From the NCBI RefSeq assembly GCF_000243235.1, contig NZ_JH594606.1, positions 2,476,572-2,540,571 of the forward strand: 64,000 nt of DNA, in the 5' to 3' direction. Origin of the DNA: Gillisia limnaea DSM 15749 (GTDB lineage: Bacteria > Bacteroidota > Bacteroidia > Flavobacteriales > Flavobacteriaceae). Every line of letters starts with the position of its first letter. Position 1 is the stretch's first letter. Below, one piece after another: positions 7,818 to 17,131 of this stretch. The notes beneath the pieces were generated by a model, which was not told the origin of the DNA, did not search any database, and worked only from the letters and a program-made list of their open reading frames with translations. A program made the translations under genes and the position numbers.

Positions 7818-10193
7818 ATGGGAGTCCTTATTAAAAAGTTCAAAGATATTAGCATTGCAGATATTCCCCAGGTAGGAGGAAAAAATGCGTCTTTAGGGGA
7901 AATGTACAATGAGTTATCTTCGGAAGGAGTGATGGTTCCCGATGGATTTGCAACAACTGCGGAAGCTTTTTGGCTGTTTTTAAGGGAAAATGAAATTGAA
8001 AAAACCCTGGAAGATCTTCTGAAAGAATTGAATAGGGAAGATTTTTCAAACCTCCAGGAAATAGGTCCAAAAGCAAGAAAGCTAATTTTAGAAGCAGATC
8101 TTTCTGAAATTTTTCAGCAGGAAATTATAGAGGCATATCGTGATTTAGGGGATGATCATGAGATAGAAGTAGCCGTGCGCAGTAGCGCTACTGCTGAAGA
8201 TCTTCCCGATGCGAGTTTTGCCGGGCAACATGATACCTATCTGAATATAATGGGAAATGAGGCTTTGTTACGATCGGTGAAAGAGTGCTTTTCTTCATTA
8301 TATACGGACAGGGCAATAAAATATCGGGAGGATAAGGGATTTAAACATCACGATATCGCACTTTCGGTTGGAGTTCAAAAAATGGTGCGATCAGACAAAG
8401 CCTGCTCGGGAGTTGGATTTACCATTGAACCGGAATCGGGTTTTAAAGATATCATTCAGCTTTCCGGGGTTTATGGATTGGGAGAAAACATCGTTCAGGG
8501 AACTGTGAATCCTGACGAGTTTTATGTTTTTAAACCCACCCTTCAGCAGGATAAAAATGCCATCGTGCAAAAAAAACTGGGCAGTAAGGAAAAGACCATG
8601 GTCTATGCGGAGTCTAACGGCCATGTTTCCACAACAAATATAGCTACCGAAATCTCAAAGCAAACCCGGTTCGTACTTTTAGATGAGGAGGTAATTACCC
8701 TGGCGAAATGGGCTTTGGTTATTGAGAACCATTATGAAAAGGCGATGGATATTGAATGGGCAAAAGATGGCATTACCAATGAGCTTTTTATCACACAGGC
8801 ACGGCCCGAAACCGTTCATCATTCAAAAGATAAAAATATTTATATTGAATTTAAACTAAAAGAAAAAGGGGAGCTTCTTTTGAGCGGGAACGCCATAGGA
8901 TCAAAAATAGCGGTAGGTCCTGCCAGAATTTTACATTCTACCAAAGATTCGCATAAATTGCAAAAAGGAGATTTTTTAATTACAGATACCACCAGTCCGG
9001 ATTGGGATCCTTTATTAAAAATAGCAGGCGCTGTGATCACTAATCGGGGGGGGAGAACAAGTCATGCGGCTATAGTAGCCCGGGAACTTGGAGTGCCGGC
9101 AGTAGTAGGAACAAATCTTGCTACTCAAAAAATTAAAGATGGAGAGCTTATCACGGTTTCCTGTGCCGACGGAAATACCGGATCGGTTTATAAGGGAGCT
9201 CTCAAATTTGAAGAAAAAGAAATTGATTTTAGCAGCATAAAACTTCCCAAAACCGAAGCTAAGTTCATCCTCTCCGATCCTGAAAGAGCTTTTCAGCTTT
9301 CCTTCTATCCAAATAATGGGATTGGACTGCTTCGAATGGAATTTATCATTACCCATATGATCAAAATTCACCCAATGGCGCTGGCTAAATTTGAGGAAAT
9401 AAAAGATCCGGGAGTAAAAAAATCCATTGAAGAACTTACACAGAATTATTCCAAAAAAGAGGATTATTTTATAGATCAGTTATCTCAGGGAATAGCTGTA
9501 ATGGCAGCTGCTTTTTATCCAAAAGAGGTGATTGTGAGGATGAGCGATTTTAAGTCTAATGAATATGCAAACCTTATTGGTGGGAAGCAGTTTGAGCCAA
9601 AAGAGGAAAATCCCATGTTGGGTTTTCGTGGTGCCGCAAGATATTACAGCGATTTATACCGGGAAGGCTTCGCCTTGGAATGCAAAGCTATCAGCAAAGT
9701 AAGAGAAGAAATGGGGCTGATAAATGTGAAAGTGATGATCCCTTTTTGTAGAACTTTAGAGGAAGGGAAAAAGGTCATTGAAATCATGGCAAAGAATAAA
9801 CTTGTACAGGGCGAAAACGGGCTTGAAGTCTATATGATGGTAGAAATCCCCAGCAATGTTATTCTGGCGGAGGAATTTGCAAAGATCTTTGATGGCTTTT
9901 CAATTGGTTCCAACGATCTTACCCAGCTTACCCTGGGCATAGATAGGGATTCGGAATTGATGGCTTCTCATTTTGATGAAAATGATCCTGCAGCAAAAAA
10001 AATGATCGCTCAGGCTATTCAAAAAGCGAATGAAGCCGGGTTAAAAATAGGTTTATGTGGACAGGCACCCAGCGATTTTCCCGAGTTTGCATCTTTTCTG
10101 GTAAAGGAAGGAATCAGCAGCATTTCCTTTAACCCGGATGCATTATTGAAGGGAATTGATAATATCAATAAGGCAGAAGCTCTTAAAAAATAA
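7818..10193 (+). CDS. ppsA: phosphoenolpyruvate synthase (pyruvate, water dikinase)
   Basis: 791 residues with the three expected domains. The N-terminal ATP-grasp starts GGKNASLGEMY and has VRSSATAEDLPDASFAGQ. The swivelling phosphohistidine domain carries GGRTSHAAI with the phosphorylated His at residue 416. The C-terminal TIM barrel has NPMLGFRGAARY, IGSNDLTQLTLG, and GLCGQAP with the catalytic Cys747. It converts pyruvate, ATP and water to PEP, AMP and phosphate for gluconeogenesis. The water-dependent type is preferred over pyruvate phosphate dikinase from overall length and the N-terminal start. It is second in a CRP/FNR-type operon. Confidence 0.92.
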   Translation: MGVLIKKFKDISIADIPQVGGKNASLGEMYNELSSEGVMVPDGFATTAEAFWLFLRENEIEKTLEDLLKELNREDFSNLQEIGPKARKLILEADLSEIFQQEIIEAYRDLGDDHEIEVAVRSSATAEDLPDASFAGQHDTYLNIMGNEALLRSVKECFSSLYTDRAIKYREDKGFKHHDIALSVGVQKMVRSDKACSGVGFTIEPESGFKDIIQLSGVYGLGENIVQGTVNPDEFYVFKPTLQQDKNAIVQKKLGSKEKTMVYAESNGHVSTTNIATEISKQTRFVLLDEEVITLAKWALVIENHYEKAMDIEWAKDGITNELFITQARPETVHHSKDKNIYIEFKLKEKGELLLSGNAIGSKIAVGPARILHSTKDSHKLQKGDFLITDTTSPDWDPLLKIAGAVITNRGGRTSHAAIVARELGVPAVVGTNLATQKIKDGELITVSCADGNTGSVYKGALKFEEKEIDFSSIKLPKTEAKFILSDPERAFQLSFYPNNGIGLLRMEFIITHMIKIHPMALAKFEEIKDPGVKKSIEELTQNYSKKEDYFIDQLSQGIAVMAAAFYPKEVIVRMSDFKSNEYANLIGGKQFEPKEENPMLGFRGAARYYSDLYREGFALECKAISKVREEMGLINVKVMIPFCRTLEEGKKVIEIMAKNKLVQGENGLEVYMMVEIPSNVILAEEFAKIFDGFSIGSNDLTQLTLGIDRDSELMASHFDENDPAAKKMIAQAIQKANEAGLKIGLCGQAPSDFPEFASFLVKEGISSISFNPDALLKGIDNINKAEALKK

Positions 10194-10368
10194 CGATACC
10201 ACTTAAAAACAGATCGATCTGGATTTCACGACTCATATTCTGGCAGCTAAAGAGGTTATTCTCAGCTTAAATTCAAATTTCCTTTATCTTATCTACCGCT
10301 TCTGCTTCTGTGAAAAAATACGTATCCCAATCATTAAAATGGGATTAGTTAGTTTGCAGCTACAGGAA

Positions 10369-10398
10369 GGAATTCATCGAAATTCCGTATTTTTTTTT
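10369..10398 (+). terminator. intrinsic terminator after ppsA
   Basis: GGAATT (10369-10374), loop CATCGA and AATTCC are followed by GTA and a run of nine to ten T. It lies between the convergent ppsA and GT4-fusion genes. A second weak hairpin, ATCCCA/TGGGAT, is just upstream (10323-10345). Confidence 0.65.
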
Positions 10399-10428
10399 AA
10401 TCATTTGTATTCTTTCCAGGTGAAACTT

Positions 10429-12765
10429 TTAGACTGAAAACCCTGATCCTGGCAAACCGGTTTTTTTATCCCTGACTTTGCCTTTAAGACTTCTGTTAAT
10501 CCGGGAGTTTTTTCTTTTTTCGTTGATTTTTTTACTTAAATCAGGAATACGAACAGGCTTATCCAGGCCTTCCATTAGGATCCTCGCCATCAAATAACAA
10601 ACTGTAGATTCTGCTCCCTGATTAATATTTACGTTTTTTTCTTCAACTCCATCCCTGCATCCTCCTGTTAATGGATTGTATACGATTTGCGATAGGTGAT
10701 TTTCGCCCAGGAACCAGTTGAAAGCCCTTTTCATCAAATCTTTATAGGCCTCATTTTTAAAGGTTTTATAGAAAATATCCAGACTGTTTATAATACAAAA
10801 AACATCAATAGGCTGTTCTCCGTAACGATTAGGTTGAGTACCCTTTTGATACCAGCCCCTGTTTGATATCACCCTAAAATCTCCATTCACGAACATTTTG
10901 GAGAGCAAGAAATCAAAAGATTCTAAAGAGGTTTTTTTATAGGCTTCATTTCCGGTTACTAAATAGGCATAAAGCAGAGATTCCGGAAGTATACTGTTGG
11001 CATAGGTTAAGTTCTCTTCAAACCATTGCCATTCCTTTTCCTGGTTGATATCATACCGTGTAATGAGGTTTGCCGCAAGGTTTTCAATATGCCGTGAAAT
11101 ATAGCTTTCCTTTTTCACCTGCAGATACTTATAAAGCCCCTTTATTGTGAAACCAATAGCCCTGGGGGATAATACCCCAGCGATCCAGGGATCACATTTC
11201 AGCATGCATAGTAAGGCTTTATTTGTTATTTCTTCAGGCAGGATGTTTTGTAGGAAGATCACGGTTCCTAAAGCCCAAACAGCCCGGGCATTGGAGTCTT
11301 CTAAATTGACGTAATCATTTTTGATGTGAACTTTATCATATTCATCTATATAATTCACAAAAGTGCCTTGAGGAGTCTGACAACGTTCAATAAAATTCAC
11401 ATAAGTTTTTATGTTTTTAAGGATCCTGGTTTCCTTAAAGGATTCAAAATGCATGCACAGGGCAATTAGGGCCCGGGCATTGTCATCTAAGGTATACCCT
11501 GAACTTATATCCGGAATACAGATTTTTGAAAACTGTATCATTCCTCTTTCTGTAGTAAGCTTATTAAAGTGGCTTAAATTTATTGGCGGATAATCATATA
11601 TGATCTGGTCTTTGATTTTTAGGAGTTTATGATAAAGTTTTACATGCCGTGTAGCGATATTTTCCCAGGAGGACGCACTGGTATTTTGAAAAGTATTTAA
11701 ACTCATTCTTTCCCTGAGCTTTTTATTTGAAAGCAATTTTATCCCTGCTTTTGCCAATTGTTTGGAATCACCAATATTTATTATATACCCCAGATCTTTA
11801 GTGAGTATTTCCCGGGTGTGGGGAATAGAAGTGGCAATTATTGGGCAGGCACAGCTCATTGCATAGGCAAAGGTGCCGCTAACGGCCTGATTGGGATCTT
11901 TTGATGTGAATAAATAAATATCGGTAGCTTGTAAAAGTTCCAGCAATTCTTGCAGTTCTACATAGCGATCAATAAATATTACATATTTTGAAATCCCGAG
12001 AGCCTTTACAAGCGCTTCAAGGTATTCCCTGTATGTATCCCTGTCATTTTGGATATTGTTTGGATGAGTTTTTCCAATGATAAGATAAAATACCTCCGGA
12101 AATTTTTCAATCATTTCCGGAAGCGCATATAATGCGGTTTCAATACTTTTTCCGGAGCTAAGAAGCCCAAAGGTGGAAAGCAATATTTTCCCGGAAAACC
12201 CATATTTTTCTTTTAATTTTTCGCCTTCGGCCCATTTGACCAGGTGGGTACCATGTGGGATATATTCTATCAATTTGGGATCTATATCATATTCTTCCTG
12301 AAGGATCTCTGCAGATCTATGTGTCATTACTGTAATAGTCATGGCGTGAGAAGCTAAACTCTTCACTACCGCTTTCAGTTCATCATTGGGATTGGACAAA
12401 ACTGTATGGAATGTGAATACTACCGGTTTGTTGATGACATTCAGAAAATCAAATAAATAATCTCCATAGGAGCCACCAAACAATCCAAATTCATGTTGAA
12501 TATGGATCAATTTTATAGCGTTGTCCAGATTTAATTCCTGAGCGATTTTTGAGTACTCCTCACGCACAGTAGAATTCAGGACATATTCTGCAAAGGAACC
12601 TGGTTGCCCTTCTTTTTTTAGATCGCATTTAATACAAGTAAAGCTCTCACTGAATTTTCGGGATATAGCTTTTATAATATCGGTGGTAAAAGTCGCAATT
12701 CCGCACTCCGTTGGTGGAAAACTGGACATAAATAATATTTTGGAATTTTTGATTTTGCCGTTCAT
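10429..12765 (-). CDS. GT4 glycosyltransferase fused to an alpha/alpha-barrel glycosidase-like domain
   Basis: 778 residues in two parts. Residues about 5-370 are a GT-B glycosyltransferase: SSFPPTECGIATFTTDI near the start, IQHEFGLFGGSYG, a donor-site LSTFGLLSSGKSIE, and DPNQAVSGTFAYAMSCACPI. Residues about 400-750 resemble an (alpha/alpha)6 toroid of glycoside hydrolases: SSGYTLDDNARALIAL, EDSNARAVWALG, QGAESTVCYLMARILMEG. The architecture suggests a transferase coupled to a glycan-processing or phosphorylase-like partner. ATG 12765 overlaps the last base of the ancestral GH130 stop (TGATG), so translation was coupled; a GTG one codon earlier is less likely. The substrate is unknown. Confidence 0.75.
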   Translation of the reverse strand: MNGKIKNSKILFMSSFPPTECGIATFTTDIIKAISRKFSESFTCIKCDLKKEGQPGSFAEYVLNSTVREEYSKIAQELNLDNAIKLIHIQHEFGLFGGSYGDYLFDFLNVINKPVVFTFHTVLSNPNDELKAVVKSLASHAMTITVMTHRSAEILQEEYDIDPKLIEYIPHGTHLVKWAEGEKLKEKYGFSGKILLSTFGLLSSGKSIETALYALPEMIEKFPEVFYLIIGKTHPNNIQNDRDTYREYLEALVKALGISKYVIFIDRYVELQELLELLQATDIYLFTSKDPNQAVSGTFAYAMSCACPIIATSIPHTREILTKDLGYIINIGDSKQLAKAGIKLLSNKKLRERMSLNTFQNTSASSWENIATRHVKLYHKLLKIKDQIIYDYPPINLSHFNKLTTERGMIQFSKICIPDISSGYTLDDNARALIALCMHFESFKETRILKNIKTYVNFIERCQTPQGTFVNYIDEYDKVHIKNDYVNLEDSNARAVWALGTVIFLQNILPEEITNKALLCMLKCDPWIAGVLSPRAIGFTIKGLYKYLQVKKESYISRHIENLAANLITRYDINQEKEWQWFEENLTYANSILPESLLYAYLVTGNEAYKKTSLESFDFLLSKMFVNGDFRVISNRGWYQKGTQPNRYGEQPIDVFCIINSLDIFYKTFKNEAYKDLMKRAFNWFLGENHLSQIVYNPLTGGCRDGVEEKNVNINQGAESTVCYLMARILMEGLDKPVRIPDLSKKINEKRKNSRINRSLKGKVRDKKTGLPGSGFSV

Positions 12766-13797
12766 CACATATCATCTTTAAGTTCATTTAGCAGGGTTTT
12801 TATATTCATCGAGGCTAATGCAACCCGGAGGTCGGCTGCACCATAATAGATGTAAAATTCTTCATCTTACAAAAGTCTTTCAGTTGGAAATACGACATTG
12901 TTCACTACGCCTTTTTTTTCCTCGGGGTTCAATTTTGGGTTTTTCTAGATGCGCCAATACTTTGCACGGATTATCATCTAATAAGGCGGCAGCCGCGTGG
13001 TAAATTACCCCTGTTTTTGTTGCCTGTGCCGCGTGATAAATCAATAACCAACCATCATCGGTTTCAATTGGGGGACATCCGGCCCCAATATGACTACGTT
13101 CATAATGAAATGAGGGGTTAAGAACGATATGCTCTTTTGAGCTGGAAATATAATTGCTCCAGTATTCTTCAGTTAATTCTTTAGGGTCTTCATAATAAGC
13201 AATTTGAATAGAAGGGTACAAGCGATGTGAAAAGGCAAATTTTCCGTGGATCTTTCGCGGGAAAAAAACAAGGTTTTTATCCCACCCATATAGTTCTGTG
13301 TTAAGCAGCCTTGAAAGCTTATATTTTTCAAATAGATTGTAGAACATCAAATGTTTATCGCTTATATCCCCTAAATTCATACGTATAAGAAGACTGTATG
13401 CATCATAACTGAATCTGGGGGTGATAATGCCATGCCTTTCAAATTTTTTCAGGTTCTTGGAGATAGCATAGGCACTGGAAACATTTACCCCGTCATAAGC
13501 CGAATAGGTCAAATAATAGGTGCTTTCTATTTTTGTTATACGAGGGTCTTCGGTTCCATGGGATTCATTGTTATTACCCGGGGAAAATACCGGCTCTGTA
13601 CACCGCTCGATTACCTCTCTTGGACCCTTTAATTTGCAGTAACCTGGGGTGGAAAAATTTCCCTCGCTAACAGCCCTGTAAAAAAGATGCACAAATTTGC
13701 CTTCCCTTATAGCAGCGGGATTGGACACTCCTGCGTTATTAAAAAAATTCTCCGTCTTACTAAGAATTATTCCGTGTTTTTTTACAAGTGGATACAT
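12765..13797 (-). pseudogene. GH130-like glycoside phosphorylase, frameshift plus nonsense
   Basis: The intact part (13797 to about 12930) shows GH130 features: HLFYRAV, SHGTEDPRITKIESTYYLTYSAYDG, IGAGCPPIETDDGWLLIYHAA, and AAALLDDNPCKVL. After PKIEP an extra C in a CCCC run shifts the frame, ending at 12880 in residues unlike the family. In the other frame the family C-terminus is visible (GVVNNVVFPTERLL, then stop TAA, then DEEFYIYYGAADLRVALAS), ending in TGA at 12767-12765. So one insertion and one nonsense change separate it from a normal gene of about 343 residues. GH130 enzymes phosphorolyse beta-mannosides. The truncated product would lack the last about 55 residues and may be inactive. 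Confidence 0.75.
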
Positions 13798-13821
13798 TGC
13801 TTTTATTGAAAATTTTCCTTT

Positions 13822-13864
13822 TCAATTTGATTTAAAAAAGGATCTAATCCTATGATATTTATCA
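13822..13864 (-). promoter_or_regulatory. CRP/FNR-type operator upstream of the GH130/GT4 operon
   Basis: ATGATATTTATCAT (13852-13865) is a near-perfect palindrome containing TGA-N6-TCA centred at 13858.5, 61.5 bases before the start at 13797. The -7 position expected at 13829-13822 reads CAAATTGA on the minus strand, a poor match, so the operator is better supported than the core promoter. Confidence 0.55.
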
Positions 13865-13865
13865 T

Positions 13866-14170
13866 GTTACAGAAATTTGATATAGGATTGAAAGAAAGAT
13901 GAAATCCAAAAACATCAATGCTTACAATTTGCATAAAATAGCAACTGAAGTTGGCTTAAATTGAGAAGTGAACTTCAAAAACTTTGAATTTGAAAATTGA
14001 TAGTACACTATGGGAAGATATCTTTCAGCGAAACCATAATCGAATTTGTGGTTGATAAACTGAATGTATTAAGGGAGCTATTTCAATAGACAGGCAGTAA
14101 AAAAATACCCATAAACCTGAAAAATAGCTTAAAAGAAAATAGTGTTCTATAGAATTATTTATGGTGAATT
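13866..14170. other. gene-free interval
   Basis: No gene or convincing regulatory structure seen. Short frames here are AT-rich without family resemblance. Confidence 0.4.
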
Positions 14171-14668
14171 TTAAAAGAGAACTTCTTTGAATTCCCAGAC
14201 TTTCCATAGAAAGAGCAGGAAGAATGAAAATGCCACAACAAGTTCCATAAAACTTGAAGCCAGGAAACCAATAAAAGACCCATAGGCTGCTTTTAATGCC
14301 GATTTTCGATTGCTTTTATTAATAAGCTCACCAATAAATGCCCCTACAAACGGACCAATAATAACTCCGAATGGAATTGGTGAAAAAAGACCAACAACGA
14401 GCCCAAGCGTGGCTCCTATCATGCCATATCTACTTCCGCCATAACGTTTGGTTCCCATAGCCGGAATGATGAGATTGAGCGCATAAATTAAAACTGCAAT
14501 AAATAGGGTAATCCCTAAAAACCAATAATTCATTGGCACAGAAGGGGAGAGGTACAAGACCAGCAAACCTACCCAACTAATTGGAACTCCCGGTAAAACA
14601 GGTAGAAAGCTTCCAAGAATTCCTAAAACCATGAGAAATGCAGCAAGGGAAACAAGAATAATATCCAT
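14171..14668 (-). CDS. DUF456-family membrane protein
   Basis: 165 residues, nearly all hydrophobic, with the DUF456 pattern: LGILGSFLPVLPGVPISWVG at the start, then a Gly-rich middle (MGTKRYGGSRYGMIGATLG), PFGVIIGPFVGAFIGELI, and a final helix. About five membrane helices are predicted. The function of the family is unknown; the Gly-zipper region suggests tight helix packing or a channel-like assembly. Its ATG directly follows the TAG stop of the small gene at 14848-14669, so the pair is translationally coupled. The C-terminal FKEVLF tail is cytoplasmic or short. Confidence 0.8.
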   Translation of the reverse strand: MDIILVSLAAFLMVLGILGSFLPVLPGVPISWVGLLVLYLSPSVPMNYWFLGITLFIAVLIYALNLIIPAMGTKRYGGSRYGMIGATLGLVVGLFSPIPFGVIIGPFVGAFIGELINKSNRKSALKAAYGSFIGFLASSFMELVVAFSFFLLFLWKVWEFKEVLF

Positions 14669-14848
14669 CTAGTTGGAACGGTCTTTAAAGGACAGGTCTT
14701 CTTCACTTAAACCATTTTTAAGAGTATCCTTATTCCCGGATTTTTGAGCTTTTCTGTCTTTTAAAAATTTCAGAAAATCATTTACTGTGTCATCGGAAGC
14801 AGAATCCAGAAAATCATTAAACTCCTTTCTTAATTGTTCTTTATCCAT
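14669..14848 (-). CDS. small acidic/charged protein, 59 aa
   Basis: The frame from ATG at 14848 to TAG at 14669-14671 encodes MDKEQLRKEFNDFLDSASDD, a FLKFLKDRKAQK helix and GLSEEDLSF near the end. It is highly charged, helical and has no membrane segment. It ends exactly where the DUF456 gene begins, and its frame shows coding-like third positions, which supports a real gene. The function is unknown; it could be a partner or regulator of the DUF456 membrane protein. Confidence 0.6.
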   Translation of the reverse strand: MDKEQLRKEFNDFLDSASDDTVNDFLKFLKDRKAQKSGNKDTLKNGLSEEDLSFKDRSN

Positions 14849-15288
14849 TTTAGTATCGATTATAACTATTTTTTATCGCTTAACCCTTAAATTAAAATCT
14901 TCTCAATTGCTTTTCCCCTATAAATTTGACAAAGTTTTGGGTGGGGTCTTCTTAAGTATTATAAAAGAACGGCTACAATTATTTAGTTGTTTACGCCATA
15001 CTAAATACAACATTAGTATACCCAAAAATACAAAATTTTGGGGCATCATTGATTTCTGAAGTTTGCTAAAATAAATTTTTAAACTAAAAGATTAGGTTTA
15101 ACTAATTATTTAGTTTAGATTAGCAATATCAAAATTAGTTACCTCGCTTTTTAATGAGGTATTCCGTGTAATAGTAAAGCTTTTTTTGATAGATGAAAAT
15201 TAAAATATGAACATACCTGAAAAACTTTCTAATATAGAAGAATTCCAGAGGATATTGTATAGGTTCGTTAAAACAATAATTTAAGCAA
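14849..15288. other. regulatory/intergenic region between divergent small gene and blaI
   Basis: About 440 AT-rich bases hold no supported gene. It contains the AACTAA-TTAT-TTAGTT dyad at 15100-15115 and must include the divergent promoters of the DUF456 pair and the blaI operon; no exact TAnnTTTG was chosen. Confidence 0.45.
15100..15115 (+). promoter_or_regulatory. candidate BlaI-type operator dyad
   Basis: AACTAA-TTAT-TTAGTT is a perfect 6+6 inverted repeat. A looser dyad AAACTA/TAGGTTT precedes it. BlaI/MecI/CopY repressors usually bind such short dyads in their own promoter. It sits about 175 bases before blaI, so the assignment is tentative. Confidence 0.35.
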
Positions 15289-15651
15289 ATGAAACAATTA
15301 ACCAAAGCAGAAGAGGAGATCATGCAGATCCTATGGCACCTCAAAAAGGCCAATGTTGCAACCATAATAGATGAGATACCGGAGCCTAAACCCGCCTATA
15401 ATACCGTATCTACCATTGTTCGGATTTTGGAGAACAAGGAATTTGTAGCGCATCAAAAAAAGGGAAAGGGATATGTTTATTTCCCTTTGGTTGACAAAGA
15501 AACCTACAGCAATCAAAGCATGAATAAGCTTATGGATAATTATTTTAACGGTTCTTTTAAAAGTATGGTTTCCTTTTTTGTGAAGAAAAACGATCTGGAT
15601 ACCAAAGAACTGGAAGCAATTCTAAAAGAGATCAATAAAAAAGATTCCTGA
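15289..15651 (+). CDS. blaI: BlaI/MecI/CopY-family transcriptional repressor
   Basis: 120 residues with the family winged helix: LTKAEEEIMQILWHLKKAN, then TVSTIVRILENKEFVAHQKKG and YVYFPLVDKE. The C-terminal half (MDNYFNGSFKSMVSFFVKK) is the dimerisation/cleavage region. In this family the partner M56 protease receptor triggers cleavage of the repressor. The next gene begins two bases after the stop and is exactly such a receptor, so the pair forms one signalling unit. In Flavobacteria these pairs are usually not beta-lactamase regulators; the target genes here are probably the operon itself. Confidence 0.9.
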   Translation: MKQLTKAEEEIMQILWHLKKANVATIIDEIPEPKPAYNTVSTIVRILENKEFVAHQKKGKGYVYFPLVDKETYSNQSMNKLMDNYFNGSFKSMVSFFVKKNDLDTKELEAILKEINKKDS

Positions 15652-15652
15652 T

Positions 15653-17131
15653 ATGTTAGTTTATATCCTACAAGTAATACTATTTCAACTCCTGTTTCTA
15701 CTGGTGTATGAAGGCTTTCTGAAGAAAGAGACGTTTTTCACCTATAACAGGTGGTATTTATTATCTACTTCAATATTTGCTTTTTTGCTGCCATTGATCA
15801 AGATAGAAGTCTTTTCCACGCTTGTACCTGCAGAATCCATCGCTGCTATAACCAATGTTTGGCTGCCGGAGGTATTTATAGGAAATACACCCCAGGAAAT
15901 TCAGTATTTACCTGCTGTGGAGATCAGCCGGGAAAGCAACTTTATCAACTGGTGGTTTATTGCTTATGGAGTTGGAGCAATTGGAAGCCTGTTCCTGCTG
16001 CTTAGAAAGTACCAGAATTTAAACCGATTATTCAGCTTTAAACCGATTTCTTCGGAAAAAGATCTGCGCATCATTGAAGTTCCCAATTCTACCATCGCAT
16101 GTACTTTTTATAAAACGGTGTTTTTGGGCGATAAACTTTCTGAAGTCGAAAAACAACAGATCCTTTCCCACGAGCTGGTGCACGTAAAACAGAAGCACAG
16201 CCTGGATTTGGTGTTTTTTGAAGTGCTTAGGATTATTTTCTGGTTTAATCCGCTCATTTACATCTATCAAAATAAAATCGCTACAGTTCACGAATTCATT
16301 GCAGATGAAGCTGTAGTGAAAAATACGGGGAAGCTGAATTATTATGAGCAATTGCTCAACAGTGCCTTTAATACCCAAAACATTTCATTTATCAATCAAT
16401 TTTTCAATCATTCATTAATCAAAAAACGAATCGTTATGTTACAAAAATCAAAATCTAGAACAATCGCAAAATTCAAGTATCTCGTAATATTGCCGCTAAT
16501 GCTGGTGATGCTTACAGTAGTTTCCTGCACGCAGGATGATCCTCAACCAATGGCGGGAGAAGAATCTTTATTAGAACAACTTAATAAGCTTAAAATTACC
16601 CTAGAAGAAAGTGAGGAAATATCAGAGGAAGAGAAGAGGAAAATAATTGAAATAAAGTTAGCCGCAGATGAAGCTATACAAGAATATATACGCAGCAAAG
16701 GAACTGATGATTCAGGTATTACTACAATATATGAACAAGTTCCTGGTGAAAACAAAAACGAATTAGGCCCTGATGTTCCTTTTGCAGTGATCGAGGAGGT
16801 GCCGGTGTATCCGGGTTGTGAAAACCTTGGCTCCAATGAGGAAAAGAAAAAATGCATGTCTGAAAAAATTACAGAACACGTGAACAAGAATTTTAATACA
16901 GGCTTAGGAAAAGAGCTAAATTTAAGCGGAAAAAATAGGGTAATTGTTCAATTTAAGATCGATAAGAATGGAAATATAACCGATGTAAGATCCCGTGCGC
17001 CGCACCCTTCCCTGGAAGTAGAAGCAGAAAGGGTGATTAATAGCCTTCCTGCAATGGAACCCGGAAAACAAAGAGGAGAAGAAGTTGGAGTTATGTATTC
17101 ATTGCCAATAGTATTTCAGGTAGGTGAATAA
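15653..17131 (+). CDS. BlaR1-like M56 metallopeptidase with C-terminal TonB domain
   Basis: 492 residues. Three to four N-terminal membrane helices are followed by the zinc-protease motif HELVH (residues 173-177) and FIADEAVV, as in M56. A further helix about residues 275-295 (ILPLMLVMLTVVSC) leads to an extracytoplasmic part rich in Glu/Lys (about 300-350). A TonB C-terminal-like domain follows (VIVQFKIDKNGNITDVRS, with a conserved P-A-M-x-P-G-K). This M56-TonB layout is common in Bacteroidetes. No penicillin-binding domain is present, so the signal is not a beta-lactam. It overlaps the TPR gene by eight bases. Confidence 0.85.
   Translation: MLVYILQVILFQLLFLLVYEGFLKKETFFTYNRWYLLSTSIFAFLLPLIKIEVFSTLVPAESIAAITNVWLPEVFIGNTPQEIQYLPAVEISRESNFINWWFIAYGVGAIGSLFLLLRKYQNLNRLFSFKPISSEKDLRIIEVPNSTIACTFYKTVFLGDKLSEVEKQQILSHELVHVKQKHSLDLVFFEVLRIIFWFNPLIYIYQNKIATVHEFIADEAVVKNTGKLNYYEQLLNSAFNTQNISFINQFFNHSLIKKRIVMLQKSKSRTIAKFKYLVILPLMLVMLTVVSCTQDDPQPMAGEESLLEQLNKLKITLEESEEISEEEKRKIIEIKLAADEAIQEYIRSKGTDDSGITTIYEQVPGENKNELGPDVPFAVIEEVPVYPGCENLGSNEEKKKCMSEKITEHVNKNFNTGLGKELNLSGKNRVIVQFKIDKNGNITDVRSRAPHPSLEVEAERVINSLPAMEPGKQRGEEVGVMYSLPIVFQVGE

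Noticed and set aside
13432-13632. Plus-strand open frame inside the GH130 pseudogene
   Set aside because: It is antisense to clear GH130 motifs and shows no family features.
4086-13797. All frameshifts as sequencing errors
   Set aside because: Possible for the single-base shift in yceI, but the Crp gene and GH130 gene each combine indels with in-frame stops, which fits decay better. Left open pending read data.
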